Notes: generated by a model not told the origin, from the sequence alone. A stretch of 64,000 nucleotides of DNA from Rhizophlyctis rosea (GCA_027596075.1 JADGJC010000073.1:5159-69158); one strand, 5' to 3'; positions 13,066 through 24,640 are shown, numbered from the stretch's first letter. Numbers and translations are program-made.

Positions 13066-13467
13066 ATGATAGACCACATCGGCATCATTGTCTCCGACCT
13101 CTCCCGCTCCGCAACCTTCTACTCCGCCGCTCTCAAACCCCTCTCCTACGTCGAAAAAGCCAACTACGGCGTCGTCATCGGATTCGGCTCAACTGCCCCA
13201 TCCCCAACCTCTCAATCCCACGCAATAGACTTTTGGGTATCCCCCACCAAAACACCGGGCGCTCCTATAACTCCTGTGCATTTGGCGTTTGTCGCAAACG
13301 ATCAGGCTACGGTTGACGCGTTTTACGAAGCGGCGATCGCGGCGGGTGGGAAGGATAATGGACGGCCGGGGTTGAGGCCGCAGTATCATGCGGGGTATTA
13401 TGGGGCCTTTGTGTTGGATCTGGATGGGCATAATGTGGAGGTTGTTTTTCATGGGGCGAGTGCTTGA
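13066..13467 (+). CDS. VOC (glyoxalase/bleomycin-resistance/dioxygenase) family protein
   Basis: Single exon, 133 residues, the usual length of a one-domain VOC protein. It opens with MIDHIGIIVSDLSRSATFY, the first beta-alpha unit with the His metal ligand (His4). The middle has PVHLAFVA, with a second His-bearing strand, then a helix around TVDAFYEAAIAAGG. It ends with DLDGHNVEVVFH, where the Glu in NVEVV is the usual last metal ligand. The start chosen is the Met that begins the domain; an open upstream frame has no good ATG. Family members are metal-dependent lyases, isomerases, dioxygenases or drug-binding proteins; the substrate here cannot be read. A short copy of its 3' end lies 350 bases downstream. 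Confidence 0.88.
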   Translation: MIDHIGIIVSDLSRSATFYSAALKPLSYVEKANYGVVIGFGSTAPSPTSQSHAIDFWVSPTKTPGAPITPVHLAFVANDQATVDAFYEAAIAAGGKDNGRPGLRPQYHAGYYGAFVLDLDGHNVEVVFHGASA

Positions 13468-13769
13468 GTGGTTAGGTGCAGGATTTTGTTCGTGGTGGTT
13501 TGGTGAAAGATTTGTAAAATGTAAATATATCCCGTGCCCCGGGCCTCACCTTTGCTCAATTTGCATCAATTAGGTGCGCACCGACTGGTCGGTACATACG
13601 TTTTCCGAGGCGAATGTGCTTAGCTGTGTTGACTCCAAAGACAACTTCAGGTCCTGCAGCCGTGAAGAGGTTGATCGAGCAAACACACATCAGAGGAGCC
13701 CACACACATTAGGCATATCAGCATGCTCGTGGACATGTCCAAGTGCAGCCATGCCCATTCATTCTCAAA

Positions 13770-13852
13770 TATTAACCAGTGGCATCAGGTGGATGGGTGG
13801 ATCAGCTGGCATGCAAATTTTTTTGGAGGTTGTTTTTGATGGCGCTAGTGCA
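13770..13852 (+). pseudogene. 3'-end fragment of the VOC gene
   Basis: The block ggaggttgtttttgatgg at 13826 matches ggaggttgtttttcatgg at 13438 and continues as (c/g)gc(t/g)agtgc, so the peptide EVVFDGASA mirrors EVVFHGASA. A weaker match runs upstream (cagtggcatcaggtggat against cagtatcatgcggggtat). There is no start and no domain, so it cannot be a gene. Confidence 0.6.
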
Positions 13853-15742
13853 CGATTTGTCGGAAGGAGCTTGTCTGAATCCATCTACGAACAATCTTGC
13901 AGTCGCGCGTTGATCAATAGGGATGACATTGGATTGGTTTTGTCGTCATTGCGGAAATCATTCCGGGAAGGTCAGCATAAGCTTCAGTCACCTGCAAAAG
14001 GGAGATACTGCCTGAATGACAATGTGAGTGCGTGGAAGCCCACGAGCCCCAGTCCATCATGCTCGTTGCAGAAATATGGCGTTCTGCACACATGATCAAC
14101 CCTTGCGGCGCACCCAGATGCCCAAACTCAACGTCAATCAGACCAAAAGAAAAACGGATGTCGGCAACTTCAATCAGCTTTCAACACTACTTGCTGTCGA
14201 TGTGCCCTGGAAGGGCGAATTGTCGCGGACGTCCGAATTTCGTTGAGATTTGCACCATCTTGAGCACAATCAGATAGTCAGAGCACAATGAGACACCTGA
14301 AACAGTGCAAATGTTGAGCACACCAGCGTTCCACATGAGGTGGAAGTCTTGAGGATGATGTGCGCGTTGACTCATTGATCGATGGTGAGGTCGCGCTCCT
14401 AGATGAATCAGGGGACAGTTACTTTTTGTTCCGGTGCGTCAAATATCAAGAGGGTTGATCAAATTTGGGCAGAACATTTCCTACACGGCAGATTTAATTG
14501 ATTCATTGCAGCATGAGTTAACCAAAGCATACCCCGTAAGATATTGATTTGTCTTTTTGCTCTTGCGAAACACAACGACGAAGAGGGAATGTCGCTATAA
14601 TGACATTGTCCTCGGCGAAGACTTCGGTTATTGACCGTGCAGGTTTGGAACAGTGATACCTTCGAAAAACTGTTATGTGCTGACCTTGATTTCCTGTCCT
14701 TGACGAAAGTTTGTGTGGCACATCGAGCATTCCATCTATCTGTTGTTGAATCATGACGTATGAGACAGTTTGCAGTCCAGTCGTCTAGGCAGAAGGGTCT
14801 TACAAAGCAGCGCCCGCAGGCGATCATCATCATCTTCTTCTGTGCGTCAATTTTCTTCTCCACGTCAGGCGGTGAAATGCAAATCTAGCGAGCTGGAGAC
14901 TTTCGCTCAACAAGTGGTTGCAAGGAAGTTGCTTACATCTCAAGCCTTGGCGTGCGTGAATGCCGCGAATTGTGCACACTTTTCCTTTGCCGCCCTGAGC
15001 ACAGTTGTACTTGTAATAGTGCTCCCTTTTCGCTTACCTATGGCCGAAGCTCCGGCGACCTTCCTCCAAATGTTTCTCAGACAGCCACCAGGCACATGTC
15101 ATCTAACTGAAAATCCGACCATGCACGACGTGAAATGAGTGAACGTGGTCCATACTCTTTAGTGACAAGAGATTGCCGGTCGCACTACGCCCGAATCGTG
15201 TGCTTGTTAAAGTCGAGCCATTTGATTCCTTTCAGGATCAGATTTTTCAAAACACAAGACTTGTGTGTAGCTATATGTGTGCAGTTGGTCATTTGTTGTT
15301 AGATAGCCGTGGCATGAATGACACCACGCAGAGAACTAAGATATACGATTCGCAAAGCTACATGTGCTTAGTTTATTGGCAGCTGAATGAGATGCTTAAA
15401 ACAGCCGTAATATCCACTGTATCAGCATCCTATTTAAGAACGGGAGTCTAGTTGAGCTTCAAGGATGCCACGCTCTTTCATGTTGAGCACTGAAAACGTG
15501 GCGTCCAGGGTGAATCAATGTACGCTTTTTCGTTTTTGTGGAGCTTTGGTTATAATCCGACTTGCCAAAAACATCTGTTCAACCTGAAGTGGACCGTGTG
15601 TGAATTGGCTCTAACATATACGTACCGCGTGATCAATTCAGTTTGCATGAAACGTATGCAAACTTCATTGAATGATGAAATTGAGCAACAGCTATAAAAA
15701 AACGTAGCAACAAGAAACTTTGTTACGTCCGCTAATCAGCAC
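13853..15742. other. Gene-free stretch
   Basis: Chance-length frames only. No domain or RNA is recognised. Confidence 0.4.
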
Positions 15743-15917
15743 GCGCAAAAAGAGAGGCACAAGAATTCCTAGGCTGCATCCTTCTGTCCTTGATAGTGGA
15801 TCATTGACTAAAATCGGATGAAAATAGAGTTGGACAGCAGGCGTAAAAATGACAAGCACAAGAGTTGCAAGGGTGCATCCTTCTGCCCCTGATGCTTAAT
15901 CATTGACTAGAATCGGG
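15743..15917. repeat. Tandem duplication, period about 98
   Basis: 15743-15818 and 15841-15917 share gcg.aaaaa, ggtgcatccttctg(t/c)cc(t/c)tgat and atcattgacta(a/g)aatcgg in order. Two diverged direct units. Confidence 0.7.
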
Positions 15918-16352
15918 TATAATTGATTCCGTTCTTTTGAACAACATATGATTGTATTTGATGTCACCCCATCCTCCCGCTCTCCATGTCCAGAGCAGGA
16001 TCTTGCTCCATGATTGAGGAGTCGAGAGAAGTAATGAACAGGACCCGACGGGGAAGATGGAGCGTGAAACCCGCATCTGTATGCCAATATCATGAGTCTG
16101 AAGGTTGAGGCAACGTAACTCCAACCATGCAGGGTATGCAAGACTTGAGAAATGGTGGAATAAAGGGCAGCAACAGCAGGATCCGGAAGTCGAGGATGTG
16201 AATGGTCGTGCACCGAAGAACACTTCACGATATAATCACTGAGGGAGGGATTCTGTGACTGACTACCGACAAGTACAAGCCAGATGTTATATTTCTTTCT
16301 TCATCCTAAACTACGTAAAGTACACCAAAATTCGTACACGCATCCAAAACAA

Positions 16353-17609
16353 TCAAAACCCTAATGCGCCCTCCCCAATTTCCGACGCAAACTCTATAAG
16401 TTCGCGATCAATCGCCTCAGCCATAATCGCCCTCCCCGGCCCCTCATCATACCTGCACCACACATGCGCATTAATCGCCCAAAAGATCTCGTATTGCGAC
16501 CATGGGTCCTTGATGGCATAGTCTAAGAACTTCTTGTCCAACTCTTCCTTGACCCAACCCGCCGACCCTCCCTTAATCTCTTTCAATTGGCAGTCGAGGA
16601 ACCATTTTGCGAGGATTTCAAGACCGGGTGTATGGCCGATGGGATCTGGGTTGGCGACTCCGGAGGCTTCGTAAGCTACCCGTGCAAGCTTATGGATATT
16701 GACAAATCCATTACAGGCTAATGTCCGGCCTGATCCCAGTAGTGACTTCAATGCCTTGACGTCGTTTGCGCCGTCGTGGAGGACCTTGATGATGCGGCGA
16801 TCGCAGAGGAAGAGGGAGAACCGGACTTGGCATATGAAGGCTTCGAATACTCCCCCTCGGTCTACGCCTAATTGTATTATTGCTGCGTCTTGCCTGCCCC
16901 CCACAAACTCTACGTCTATGCCGATGTATGGGTATATTGGGACTGCTTGGCCTGTGCTCCGATCATACAAGGTATCGAACCACTTTTCTACCTCTTCTGG
17001 GTCGGTGGTGGCGAGGGCGAGGATTGTGTCATAACCAAATTGGCACCAGGGGGAGCATGGCGGAACCGCGACGTAGGCTCGCTGGAGGGTGATTTTGCGG
17101 TTGGGGTTGGTTTTTATGTCGGCCTTGAACTTTTTGACGACTTGGTCGTAAGTTTGGTTGCTGAGATAAGGTACAACCTGATTGGGCTGAAGCGGCTGTA
17201 GTGGATTGTGTGTGGTTGGAGCTGGGGTAGGGTTGGTTTGTGGCGTTTGCTGTGACGTGGGTGCTTGTTGTTGAGATTGTTGTGGTTGTTGTTGGGTGGG
17301 TTGTGGTGTTTGTTGAGGTGTTGGTTGTTGGGCAGTTTGTGAGGAGGATTGTTGAGGGGCAGTCTGTTGTTGTTGTGTTTGCTGTGATGCTGATGCTTGT
17401 TGGGGAAGGTGAGGAGTAGGTGTTGAGTGTGTTGGTTGTTGAGAAGCGGGCGGAGGAGGGGTAAGTTGTTGGGGGGTGGGAGGAGAAGATGTCGACTGTT
17501 GGGAAGTGGGAGGTGGAGGTGTGGGTTGTGTGTGAGTGGGAGGAGGAGGTGTGGGTTGTTGGGGAGGTGGGAGGGGTGGTGTCGGTTGTTGGGGGTTAGG
17601 AATTGTCAT
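16353..17609 (-). CDS. DEDDy 3'-5' exonuclease (RNase D/WRN-exonuclease fold) with Gln/Pro-rich N-terminus
   Basis: Single exon, 418 residues from the ATG at 17609; the frame is open upstream but has no better ATG. Residues 1-145 are low-complexity Gln/Pro/Thr. The nuclease domain covers about 155-400. Exo I is GIDVEF (Asp and Glu near 231 and 233), Exo II is VLHDGANDVKAL (Asp near 284), and Exo III is DYAIKDPW (Tyr near 362 and Asp near 366, Y-x3-D), so all four acidic metal ligands and the DEDDy Tyr are present. Proteins of this fold remove nucleotides from RNA or DNA 3' ends. The insertion between Exo I and II and the C-terminal extension fit a fungus-specific subgroup. The RRM-like relic upstream on the same strand is its neighbour in both copies of this locus. 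Confidence 0.88.
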   Translation of the reverse strand: MTIPNPQQPTPPLPPPQQPTPPPPTHTQPTPPPPTSQQSTSSPPTPQQLTPPPPASQQPTHSTPTPHLPQQASASQQTQQQQTAPQQSSSQTAQQPTPQQTPQPTQQQPQQSQQQAPTSQQTPQTNPTPAPTTHNPLQPLQPNQVVPYLSNQTYDQVVKKFKADIKTNPNRKITLQRAYVAVPPCSPWCQFGYDTILALATTDPEEVEKWFDTLYDRSTGQAVPIYPYIGIDVEFVGGRQDAAIIQLGVDRGGVFEAFICQVRFSLFLCDRRIIKVLHDGANDVKALKSLLGSGRTLACNGFVNIHKLARVAYEASGVANPDPIGHTPGLEILAKWFLDCQLKEIKGGSAGWVKEELDKKFLDYAIKDPWSQYEIFWAINAHVWCRYDEGPGRAIMAEAIDRELIEFASEIGEGALGF

Positions 17610-18627
17610 GCTGGCTCTCGCGATCCTGCTGGGAGGAAGAGTGTATGTGGTATGTAGGAATGTATCACAATGGTACAAATGTGAATTTTAGTGGGGAAGG
17701 AGAATGGGTGTCTGGTTCAGCGGTCGCACATCCTTTTATGTTGTTGTTGTGAGTGACAAGTTGAATGGGCCAGTATTGGGGTCCGATGACGTCCAGCTCA
17801 GTGAAGGTCTTCATTTCCGTTGATCACACGGTGTGATCCAAATACTGATGATCTTGGGCATACTGGTTTCGTTACCATGGTCGTCAGATTGGAACATATT
17901 TTTGACGCATTGACAAGGAAGTTTTTGCCCATAGTAGACTGAACCAATCTCCATGCTTTTGGGGTGTGTATGAATTTTGGCATGTTATTTCCGAGTGCAC
18001 AAGCTTTTTGGAGATTTCGGTGTGGGTGGGAAAATTGGTGTGGGCAGTGGAACGCGTCCTGGCTGCGATGTGTGAACTCGAAATGTCCAGAATGTCGCCA
18101 CGCGCAAAGCGCGAGGTCAATTCATGAGTCCAACGCGTCTGTAAGAAGTGGAGAGCGGGCTTTGGGTGGTGGTGTGTGCTGATTTGCCAGGTGTTGGCCT
18201 GGTTCGAGATGACTCGCGGAAGACTCAGCTTAATGGGCAAGCCCAAGCGTGGTATGGATCGACCGTGAGTATCATGTTTAAATCAGTCTTGAATATGTAA
18301 GCACTGACAAGTCACACATTGGAGAAGGAGCAAGCTCATGGCCTGCATGTTGGCGTAGAGTTTTGGCTTGATATTCACTTGGGAAGGAACACTCATTGGG
18401 AAGGAACATTCATTCGTAAAGACATTCCCGTTAAGGGGAGAGCACCTTTTCGCATCATGATTTTCGTCATACAACTGAAACGTTGAAAATTACATAAACA
18501 TACTATCTAAATTTAATTTAAACGCGCAAACTCTATCCTAATTTTGTTGCGATGTTGTTAAGTTGTTGTCGTGGTGGTCGGCGGTGCCATCGATGTACTG
18601 GTGATGTACGGTGCGCTGTTGGTTGTG
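17610..18627. other. Intergenic, between the exonuclease gene and the RRM-like relic
   Basis: No coding signal. It contains a 17-base tandem duplication (ggaaggaacactcatt type) at about 18376-18414. Confidence 0.4.
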
Positions 18628-19597
18628 TTACTCGCTGCGAGATGGGATGGAACGGTGGTGCTGGATGACGGTGTGATTGGAGTGGCGGATGGAGTGGGAG
18701 CGGGAGTGGTTTGCTATTGACCGAAACAGATTGGTATGCAAATCATGAAAGACGCGGAGGGATGGTGGACTTATGTGTGGTTGAAAGCCGGTCCGCGGGT
18801 CTCCAACTCGCCATGTTGGTGCCCCTAGCCACTTCCCCCTACCCTGCGCCGAAACCACCTGCAGTGATGACAAAGGACGCACGTGAGTACCAAGCCGTGA
18901 CAATGGATTCCCATAACTTGGTCATACCTGTCTGTGTGCGCCGACCTGGTTCCAGAACGCGTCTGCTGCTGCCTGCGTAGCGAAGTCATAGACGGTGATA
19001 CTGCCGAGGGTTCTTGAAGGGGTGGTGGGCGGTGGTCGGGTACCAGCGGGAAGATTTGAGGAGACATAGACCCGGCATACCGGAGTGACCGCTGGAGAAA
19101 TGAGAAGGTTGTTAAAATCATCGTTCTAACTGCTGATGCCAATGATATGGTGGGGTACGGAGTGTCCATTCCCAGAAAAGAGTCCAGATATCACTGCATA
19201 TTACCATGACGGCCGGATGGAAGCGGTGTGGAGTTTCCCGTAGGGTCCGGCAACGGATGCACATGCCGGTGAGAGTTGACGACGAGGGTGTTACCCCTAA
19301 GGGAGAACTGCATTCCCGCAACTGCTGCCGCTGCGCTTAGTGTCCGAAAACAGACGTAGACGCTCCGTGTTGGGTCCAATCTGGAGGCTGCATGGGGGTA
19401 GATTCCGACTACCGAAGAGCATGCTGCTGCGGAAAGGCCGCAGTTATTTCTGCATGCTTTGCGGCGCCTTTGGGCACATTGTCGAGTCTGACCCAGTATG
19501 AGTCTACGCGTAGTGGATGAATGGTTAGCGAGGAGGTTGGGGGTATGGAGGACGGGTGATATGAAAAATTGGTCGACGGGGTGAGGAAAGTGGCCAT
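18628..19597 (-). pseudogene. RRM-like small protein, frameshifted copy
   Basis: It starts at the ATG at 19597. TIHPLRVDSYWVRLDNVP and DPTRSVYVCFRTLSAAAA match the intact relative at 27459 (MSIHPLRVDSHWFKLDNLP and NPSRSAYLAFKTYAAAA). Near 19405 one base is missing: the frame HAL hits TAG, while the next frame continues VVGIYPHAASRLDPTRS. An intron (gtaata...ctccag, about 19196-19092) sits where the relative has one, followed by VTPVCRVYVSSNLPAG and SITVYDFATQAAADAFW. A second intron (gtatga...ctgcag) may lead to a tail ending at 18628, but a Pro/Thr-rich tail in another frame running to about 18560 is also possible. The fold call is explained under the relative. If the frameshift is a sequencing error, this is a gene of about 240 residues. 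Confidence 0.65.
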
Positions 19598-20027
19598 GTT
19601 GTTATTGCGCTGAAAGTACGATTGTGTTACAAACAGGAGTAAAGAGGTTTGGCGAGCGAGGATGCGATTCAGCAATTTGATTTCAACAAGAATCCTCCTA
19701 CAATCATATATCAAGGGTGCACGTATCGATTCCAGGGGTTCAAAGCTGTGTTCAAGGCCGAACTGCAAAGGCATATTTTGAACCAGTTCATTGCATGCTG
19801 CGCGTTTGGCCCTCCTGCAAGTACAAAGCATTCTTCCACAATCGCAACCAGCCATCATGGCTTTGGGGGCGGTTTATTTACATTGTTGTGTGCATTGGTT
19901 TGTACGTCCATGGTTGTATGTGAAAGAAGGAGACCATCCGCGAAACTGTGTGGGCTTTGTGGTGGGTTGGTTTGCAGTGATCGGATCACCGATAAATAAT
20001 GCGGCAAGGACCGGGACCGGATGACTC

Positions 20028-20084
20028 ATGGTGACGCCATCGACTGTCACAAACAGCATCCTTTTATATGGTGACGCCATCGAC
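20028..20084. repeat. 17-base direct repeat
   Basis: atggtgacgccatcgac is present exactly at 20028-20044 and 20068-20084. There is a 23-base spacer. Confidence 0.75.
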
Positions 20085-21924
20085 AGGGTGCTGTGCTTTA
20101 ATGGCAAGTCAGGGTGTCCCAGCGACATGTAACAAATAACGACATGCTCCGAGTATAGACGCAAGGACCCATAGATATCGAGGGATACCATTCAGGGACA
20201 CCAAGGGTAAGGCTTGGAGCAGCAGGGGATCAAGATCTTACCATCATAGATATTTTTTTTTTTCCTTTTTTTGTATTAAGTCGAAGTGGCCATGAGGTAG
20301 GAGGGTGGTCAACAACATCAACAGCGATGGTGCGCTTGCATTGACAAGGCATAGTATGGATCGGCTAATAGGACCATGATTGGGAGGGGGCTCGGGCTTG
20401 GCCAATGGAGGGAAGTGATCGCGTGTTGCCAATCAATGGCAATCATTTTCATAAAATGGGAGGGGGTGATCAATCCCCCCCGAAATTTTCTTCGTCCCGC
20501 TTCATTCATCCGCAATCAACACCCCCGATACAATTCGCCGCTTCGCACGTTCCCTCTCACCATCGTCACCACCAACCTCACTCGGTCCAGAAACTCCACC
20601 TGTATTTTCATTCTATCATATATAGTTCTGCATTTGCGCCCTTTCTGTTCTTTCGCCGACTTTGTCTTCCTTTGGTGCTGCTGGCGGTGAAAAAGACCGT
20701 TACCCTTCGTTAACGCCTACTGGCTAGATCCCAGCCAACTGGGGTTTTCGGTGAAAGCTGGAACCCTGACGCGCCTGCTTTTTGTGGGTGGACGTGCTGC
20801 CGGCGGGTCTTCGGTCCCGCTCGCAGGATAGTTGGTATGGCTACTGGTGGGGGATTTCCGATTGGGGACGGTCCGGCAGCTTCGGTTGCCTCGCCATCAG
20901 CAATGCCAGTCTCCTTCTTGCATATGAGGAGTTTCTGCTTCACTGACTATTGTCGAGCTTTGACGTTGTGTGGAGTGAAACTGGTTGGTGCGTTGTGATT
21001 TGGATTTCAAAAGTTACTGAACTCTTGCTTTGAGTCGGTAGCTCAAGTTCGGCAAGGTGGTGGACATGGTGGGGAGGGAGTAGAGGTTTTGAAGGGACTG
21101 GACTTCTTGTGATTGGACTGTACTTTTTGTATTATCATGTATTATATGGACTTCTCTATCAATGGAATGTTGCGCTGTCGAAGCTGGTCAATTCTTTCAT
21201 AGTAATTGCACGGTGGGAATGTGAAGAGTTTGAAGGCAGTGAAGGAGTGCTGGAGTGTGGGAAAGGGCAGGAAATTTTGGTCACGCCAGCGTGCGTCCAC
21301 CTGCAAGGCTTCGCTAGTGTCTGCATCACCTTTTCCCACCCTTCAACTCGATCGCACCCCATCCACCCCATCCACGCTCTTAGCTCCACCCAATGGTGGG
21401 AGCTCGACGCTTTGGGGATGCCGGCCATATCGGGTGAGCAGAACACTTGCTGTCAAGTGCGAGTTAGATGGACACGAGATTGTCACAAAGAGTTCGGACG
21501 ATTGACACATCCACTCTTACCCTAGGCTTCAGTGTCGTTGTCGACGTCCGTAAATCTTTCCCACATGTCATCACATGTAAGCGGAGCAGTCTCACCATGC
21601 TTGCAAAGGTTGGTCGTTCCCGTTCAACTCTCTTGGGGACATTCATCATAACTTGGAGCGCTTCCAGTGTACGGTCCCACGACATGTGTTCCTTGAACAC
21701 CCCGGTACTTCCAACTACAATGCCGTCTTGTCTCTCTCGCCTGACCCACTGACTTTGATTGCACAGCAACACTTGTGATTCACCTAACTGCGCTGGTAAT
21801 GATCTGTATCATGATTTACCACACCAAGTCGAAGTTCACTGCAGTAGGTCAGTTTTTGTGTCATTAACGATTTGCCGTCGTTTCACACCCTTCAGATCTA
21901 TGCTCATGCTTCGAACCAATGATA
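20085..21924. other. Gene-free stretch, possible exon debris
   Basis: Pyrimidine-rich leader-like DNA occurs at 20480-20660. A short frame at about 21255-21430 (TPSTPSTLLAPPNGG) looks protein-like but has no match I can name and no complete gene around it. Confidence 0.3.
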
Positions 21925-22480
21925 AACAGGCCGGAAGGAGATTCTCATGTCCTTCTACATGTACTTGGTGACCGTTCCTAGAGATATTACGCCGATGCCT
22001 ATATCTCAAAACCCTGGGCCGCTGCACGGTGGTCAGCAAAGCCTGGAAACACGTCGTGGATGGCGAGGGCGCCGAGATCGCGCTGTGGAAAGAAGACACT
22101 GCAGGAAGGAGGCTGGTTCAACGAACAGAAGATCAAGAAGGAGATGGAAGCGGCAAGCAGTTCGGACCGCAAGGGAAAGAGCGTCATCGACTTGGGGTTG
22201 GACCCATTGAAGATTTCTACTCCCAACGTCACCGCACCACCCTCACCACCCGGAGGCGCCTCGGCGGAACCCTTCGAACCGATGTACGTGAGCGACGACG
22301 AGTACTTCCAATCTCGGTCCGTTTGCAACTGCCACCGCCGGGCCGCCGCCGCCGCCGCCAACCACCAAACCGACCCTTACGAAGACGACCAAAACCAATC
22401 CCCGCAACCGCCCCCGCACCCCTACAGAATCCTCTTACGGCGGGACCGCCTCATTCGCCAAAACTGGTTCCGCGGGTTTG
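21925..22480 (+). pseudogene. F-box protein relic (N-terminal part)
   Basis: Three frames must be joined to read an F-box. They are KEILMSFYMYLVTVPRDI (about 21930-21985), CLYLKTLGRCTVVSKAWKHV (about 22000-22060) and KKTLQEGGWFNEQKIKKEM (about 22090-22148). This follows the F-box pattern of EIL..Y.YL, then L.RC..VSK.W, then LW followed by a GW-containing linker, as in F-box/WD40 proteins. RILLRRDRLIRQNW (about 22425-22466) resembles the segment just before the first WD repeat in that class. No WD repeat follows; a phosphatase relic begins instead. At least two frameshifts are needed, so this is not functional. The function before decay would be substrate recognition for an SCF ubiquitin ligase, which is inference. 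Confidence 0.55.
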
Positions 22481-23745
22481 CTTCCATTGGGATTGGAGAG
22501 GATAGACGTCAATGCGCTTGCGAGTAATAATCCGATTGAGTACCAGCATTTTGAGCATTTGTTGAAGAGGAGGGTTTTGCTTGGTGTTCTGGATGGTGGG
22601 TTGGGAATGTGCTCCTACGCAGATGTTATGACGTACTTACGGTCCATGAATAGGACACTAGCACCCACATGCGGTCTGGTAGTTCGGCACTTGCTGCCAA
22701 ATTACATCGATACTCAGCTTGAACAGAAAAAGATATAGCTCACGCCTTAACCAAGGCCTTCGACAGGCTAGATTCTGATCTACTCAACCTACCCCGTCGC
22801 GCCATCGAAGACTTCGACTACCCCTTCCCATCTGAAATCTCTACCCTACCACTAGAAGTACGCCTCTGGCCCATGCTATGATCATGTCGGCCCTCACGGG
22901 CTCATATGCCGTCGTCGCTCATCTGCATGGGTCGGATTTGTACGTTGCGAATACCGGTGATAGCCGTGCGGTCGTGGGAAGCAGGAACAAAGATGGGACG
23001 TGGGCGGAGAAAGCTCTGAGGGGGGATCACCAGCCTTCGAATCCGAAGGAAACGGAACGACTGAAGAGAAAGCACCCGGGGGAGGAGAAGACTATTGCGT
23101 TTCGACCGCGGGGCAGTGGACCACTGAGAGTCATTGGAGGCATGATGCCGTCTAGATGTGAGTTGCGCAAAAATATAACAGTTGGTTTTGAGCAAGCCTA
23201 ATGATATTCAAGCAAATTCTGGCATTTGGGGACGCAAAAATCAAGTGGCCGCTGGACGTTCAGAAGAAGATTGCCGCATTGATTCAGAGCCTACCTACAG
23301 GGAAGTACATGTGGCCAACTCCACCGTACTGCTATACTCCGCCTTGTAAGTATTCAAAATACGAGCACTATCAATGGGGGTATCTTCCATAGACAAATAT
23401 TCACATTCACAATCAATCAGACATGATGGCAACCCCGAAATCCGCCACCACACACTAACATCCGAAGACTACTTCCTCGTCATGGCCACCGACGGCATCT
23501 TCGACGAACTCTCCAACGACGAAGTCGTCCGCGCCGTCGGCAACTTCCTCGACAACCAATCACTCACCAACAAGAATTGTATGCACTGGTAGACGTCAAC
23601 GCGGCAACGCACCTGATACGCGTGGCGCTTTCGCAGGGAGAGGGGCAGGAGGGTGTGTCGCGGATGTTGAGCTTCCGGGGTATTCGAGTTTATGGGGAGT
23701 ATATGACGGTTCAGAGGCATTGGTGGGGGAGTGTCGCGAGCCCCC
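22395..23745 (+). pseudogene. PP2C phosphatase relic (pyruvate dehydrogenase phosphatase/Ptc5-type)
   Basis: Ordered PP2C motifs sit in different frames. RIDVNALASNNPIE lies at about 22500. VLLGVLDGGLG, where DGHxG is expected, lies at about 22575. LYVANTGDSRAVVG lies at about 22938 and DHQPSNPKE at about 23026. AFGDAKIKWPLDVQKK lies at about 23220, PEIRHHTLTSEDYFLVMATDG with FDEL at about 23435-23510, and NAATHLIRVAL at about 23600. The metal-binding His of DGH is lost. Frameshifts occur near 22735, 22880, 23160-23220 and 23435, and splice phases do not repair them. Motif spacing and the SNNPIE and RHH.L..EDYF signatures point to the mitochondrial PDP branch. It runs on directly from the F-box relic. 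A dead gene. Confidence 0.8.
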
Positions 23746-24095
23746 ACCACGGATTTGGACAACTCGCCCAGAAGGAGCCACCTGTTGTCGAGATGCCGAG
23801 CGTGAGGCCAAAGGCCGTCAAGGTTGGAAGAGGCGGGTCGCCTGAGGTGGTGGGGCCAGTGTCGCCGGGTGGGTGGAGGACTGTCGTTTGGGGGAGTCCG
23901 GTGACGTTGGGGAGGAGTGCGGAGGAATTGGCGAGTAAGTATTGTGTGGAGGGAGCTTTTTTTGTCCGGTTCTTGGATTTGGTGGGTTTCAAGGAGACTG
24001 ATGAACGTGAAGTTGGTAAATAGACCAGGAGAGCGCCAGCCTGATCCCACACGCAAATCAGTGCTTTTGCGCCTCCTTCCATCTATGCCTCTTTT

Positions 24096-24640
24096 TCATC
24101 TTACCTTCACATAATCCCCTTGCGAGTATAAGTACTTATCGATATGCGTCAGACCGATCTCTACATCCCACAAATAGATCACTCCAAGGGATGCTGCTGC
24201 GCTCATCATGCCTATCATAAAGACGCATCGTGAGATTCCAATATACATCAGAACCACCTTTTTCAACTTGAACGCACCATGCTCCTTGTTCCTGTAAATC
24301 CAGCTCGTGTCCTCCGCTGGAGTCATGAGCTTATCCGTTCCGGAACCTTCGTTCACGAACGCATTGACGAATGTGGATGAAACTCAAGTCGTCGTTCAAC
24401 TCTTCTCGCATGTGGGGGATGGCGTCCCGCATCTTGTCTACGGAGTCGCAGCTGGATTGTGTGATGTGTCAGCTGACAAGAACAACATCCTTGAAGCAGA
24501 TGGTATGGCGATGCGCACTTCAACTTTGTCCAACCCTCCATCCAGCCGCCTCCGGAAATCGCACATCCGCTCGCATTGTAAATGGTATGCCAGGACCAGA
24601 GTTACGACATCCGCGGGGCCGACGTTAACGTCATCTGATG
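24096..24640 (-). pseudogene. Possible membrane-protein exon relics, family unknown
   Basis: Protein-like pieces lie in order on the minus strand but not in one frame. They are DVNVGPADVVTLVLAYHL (about 24635-24582), CDSVDKMRDAIPHMREEL (about 24451-24398) and [16 protein letters not shown] (about 24370-24323). A hydrophobic segment containing [18 protein letters not shown] lies at about 24264-24205. The last frame ends at 24096. A single transmembrane helix is likely. I do not recognise the family, and introns could join some pieces, so a living gene is not excluded. Confidence 0.35.

Noticed and set aside
21464..21772. Minus-strand frame ending with a kinase-like RPTFASMV motif
   Set aside because: Only one short motif is present, with no catalytic loop or other kinase subdomain. 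Likely chance.
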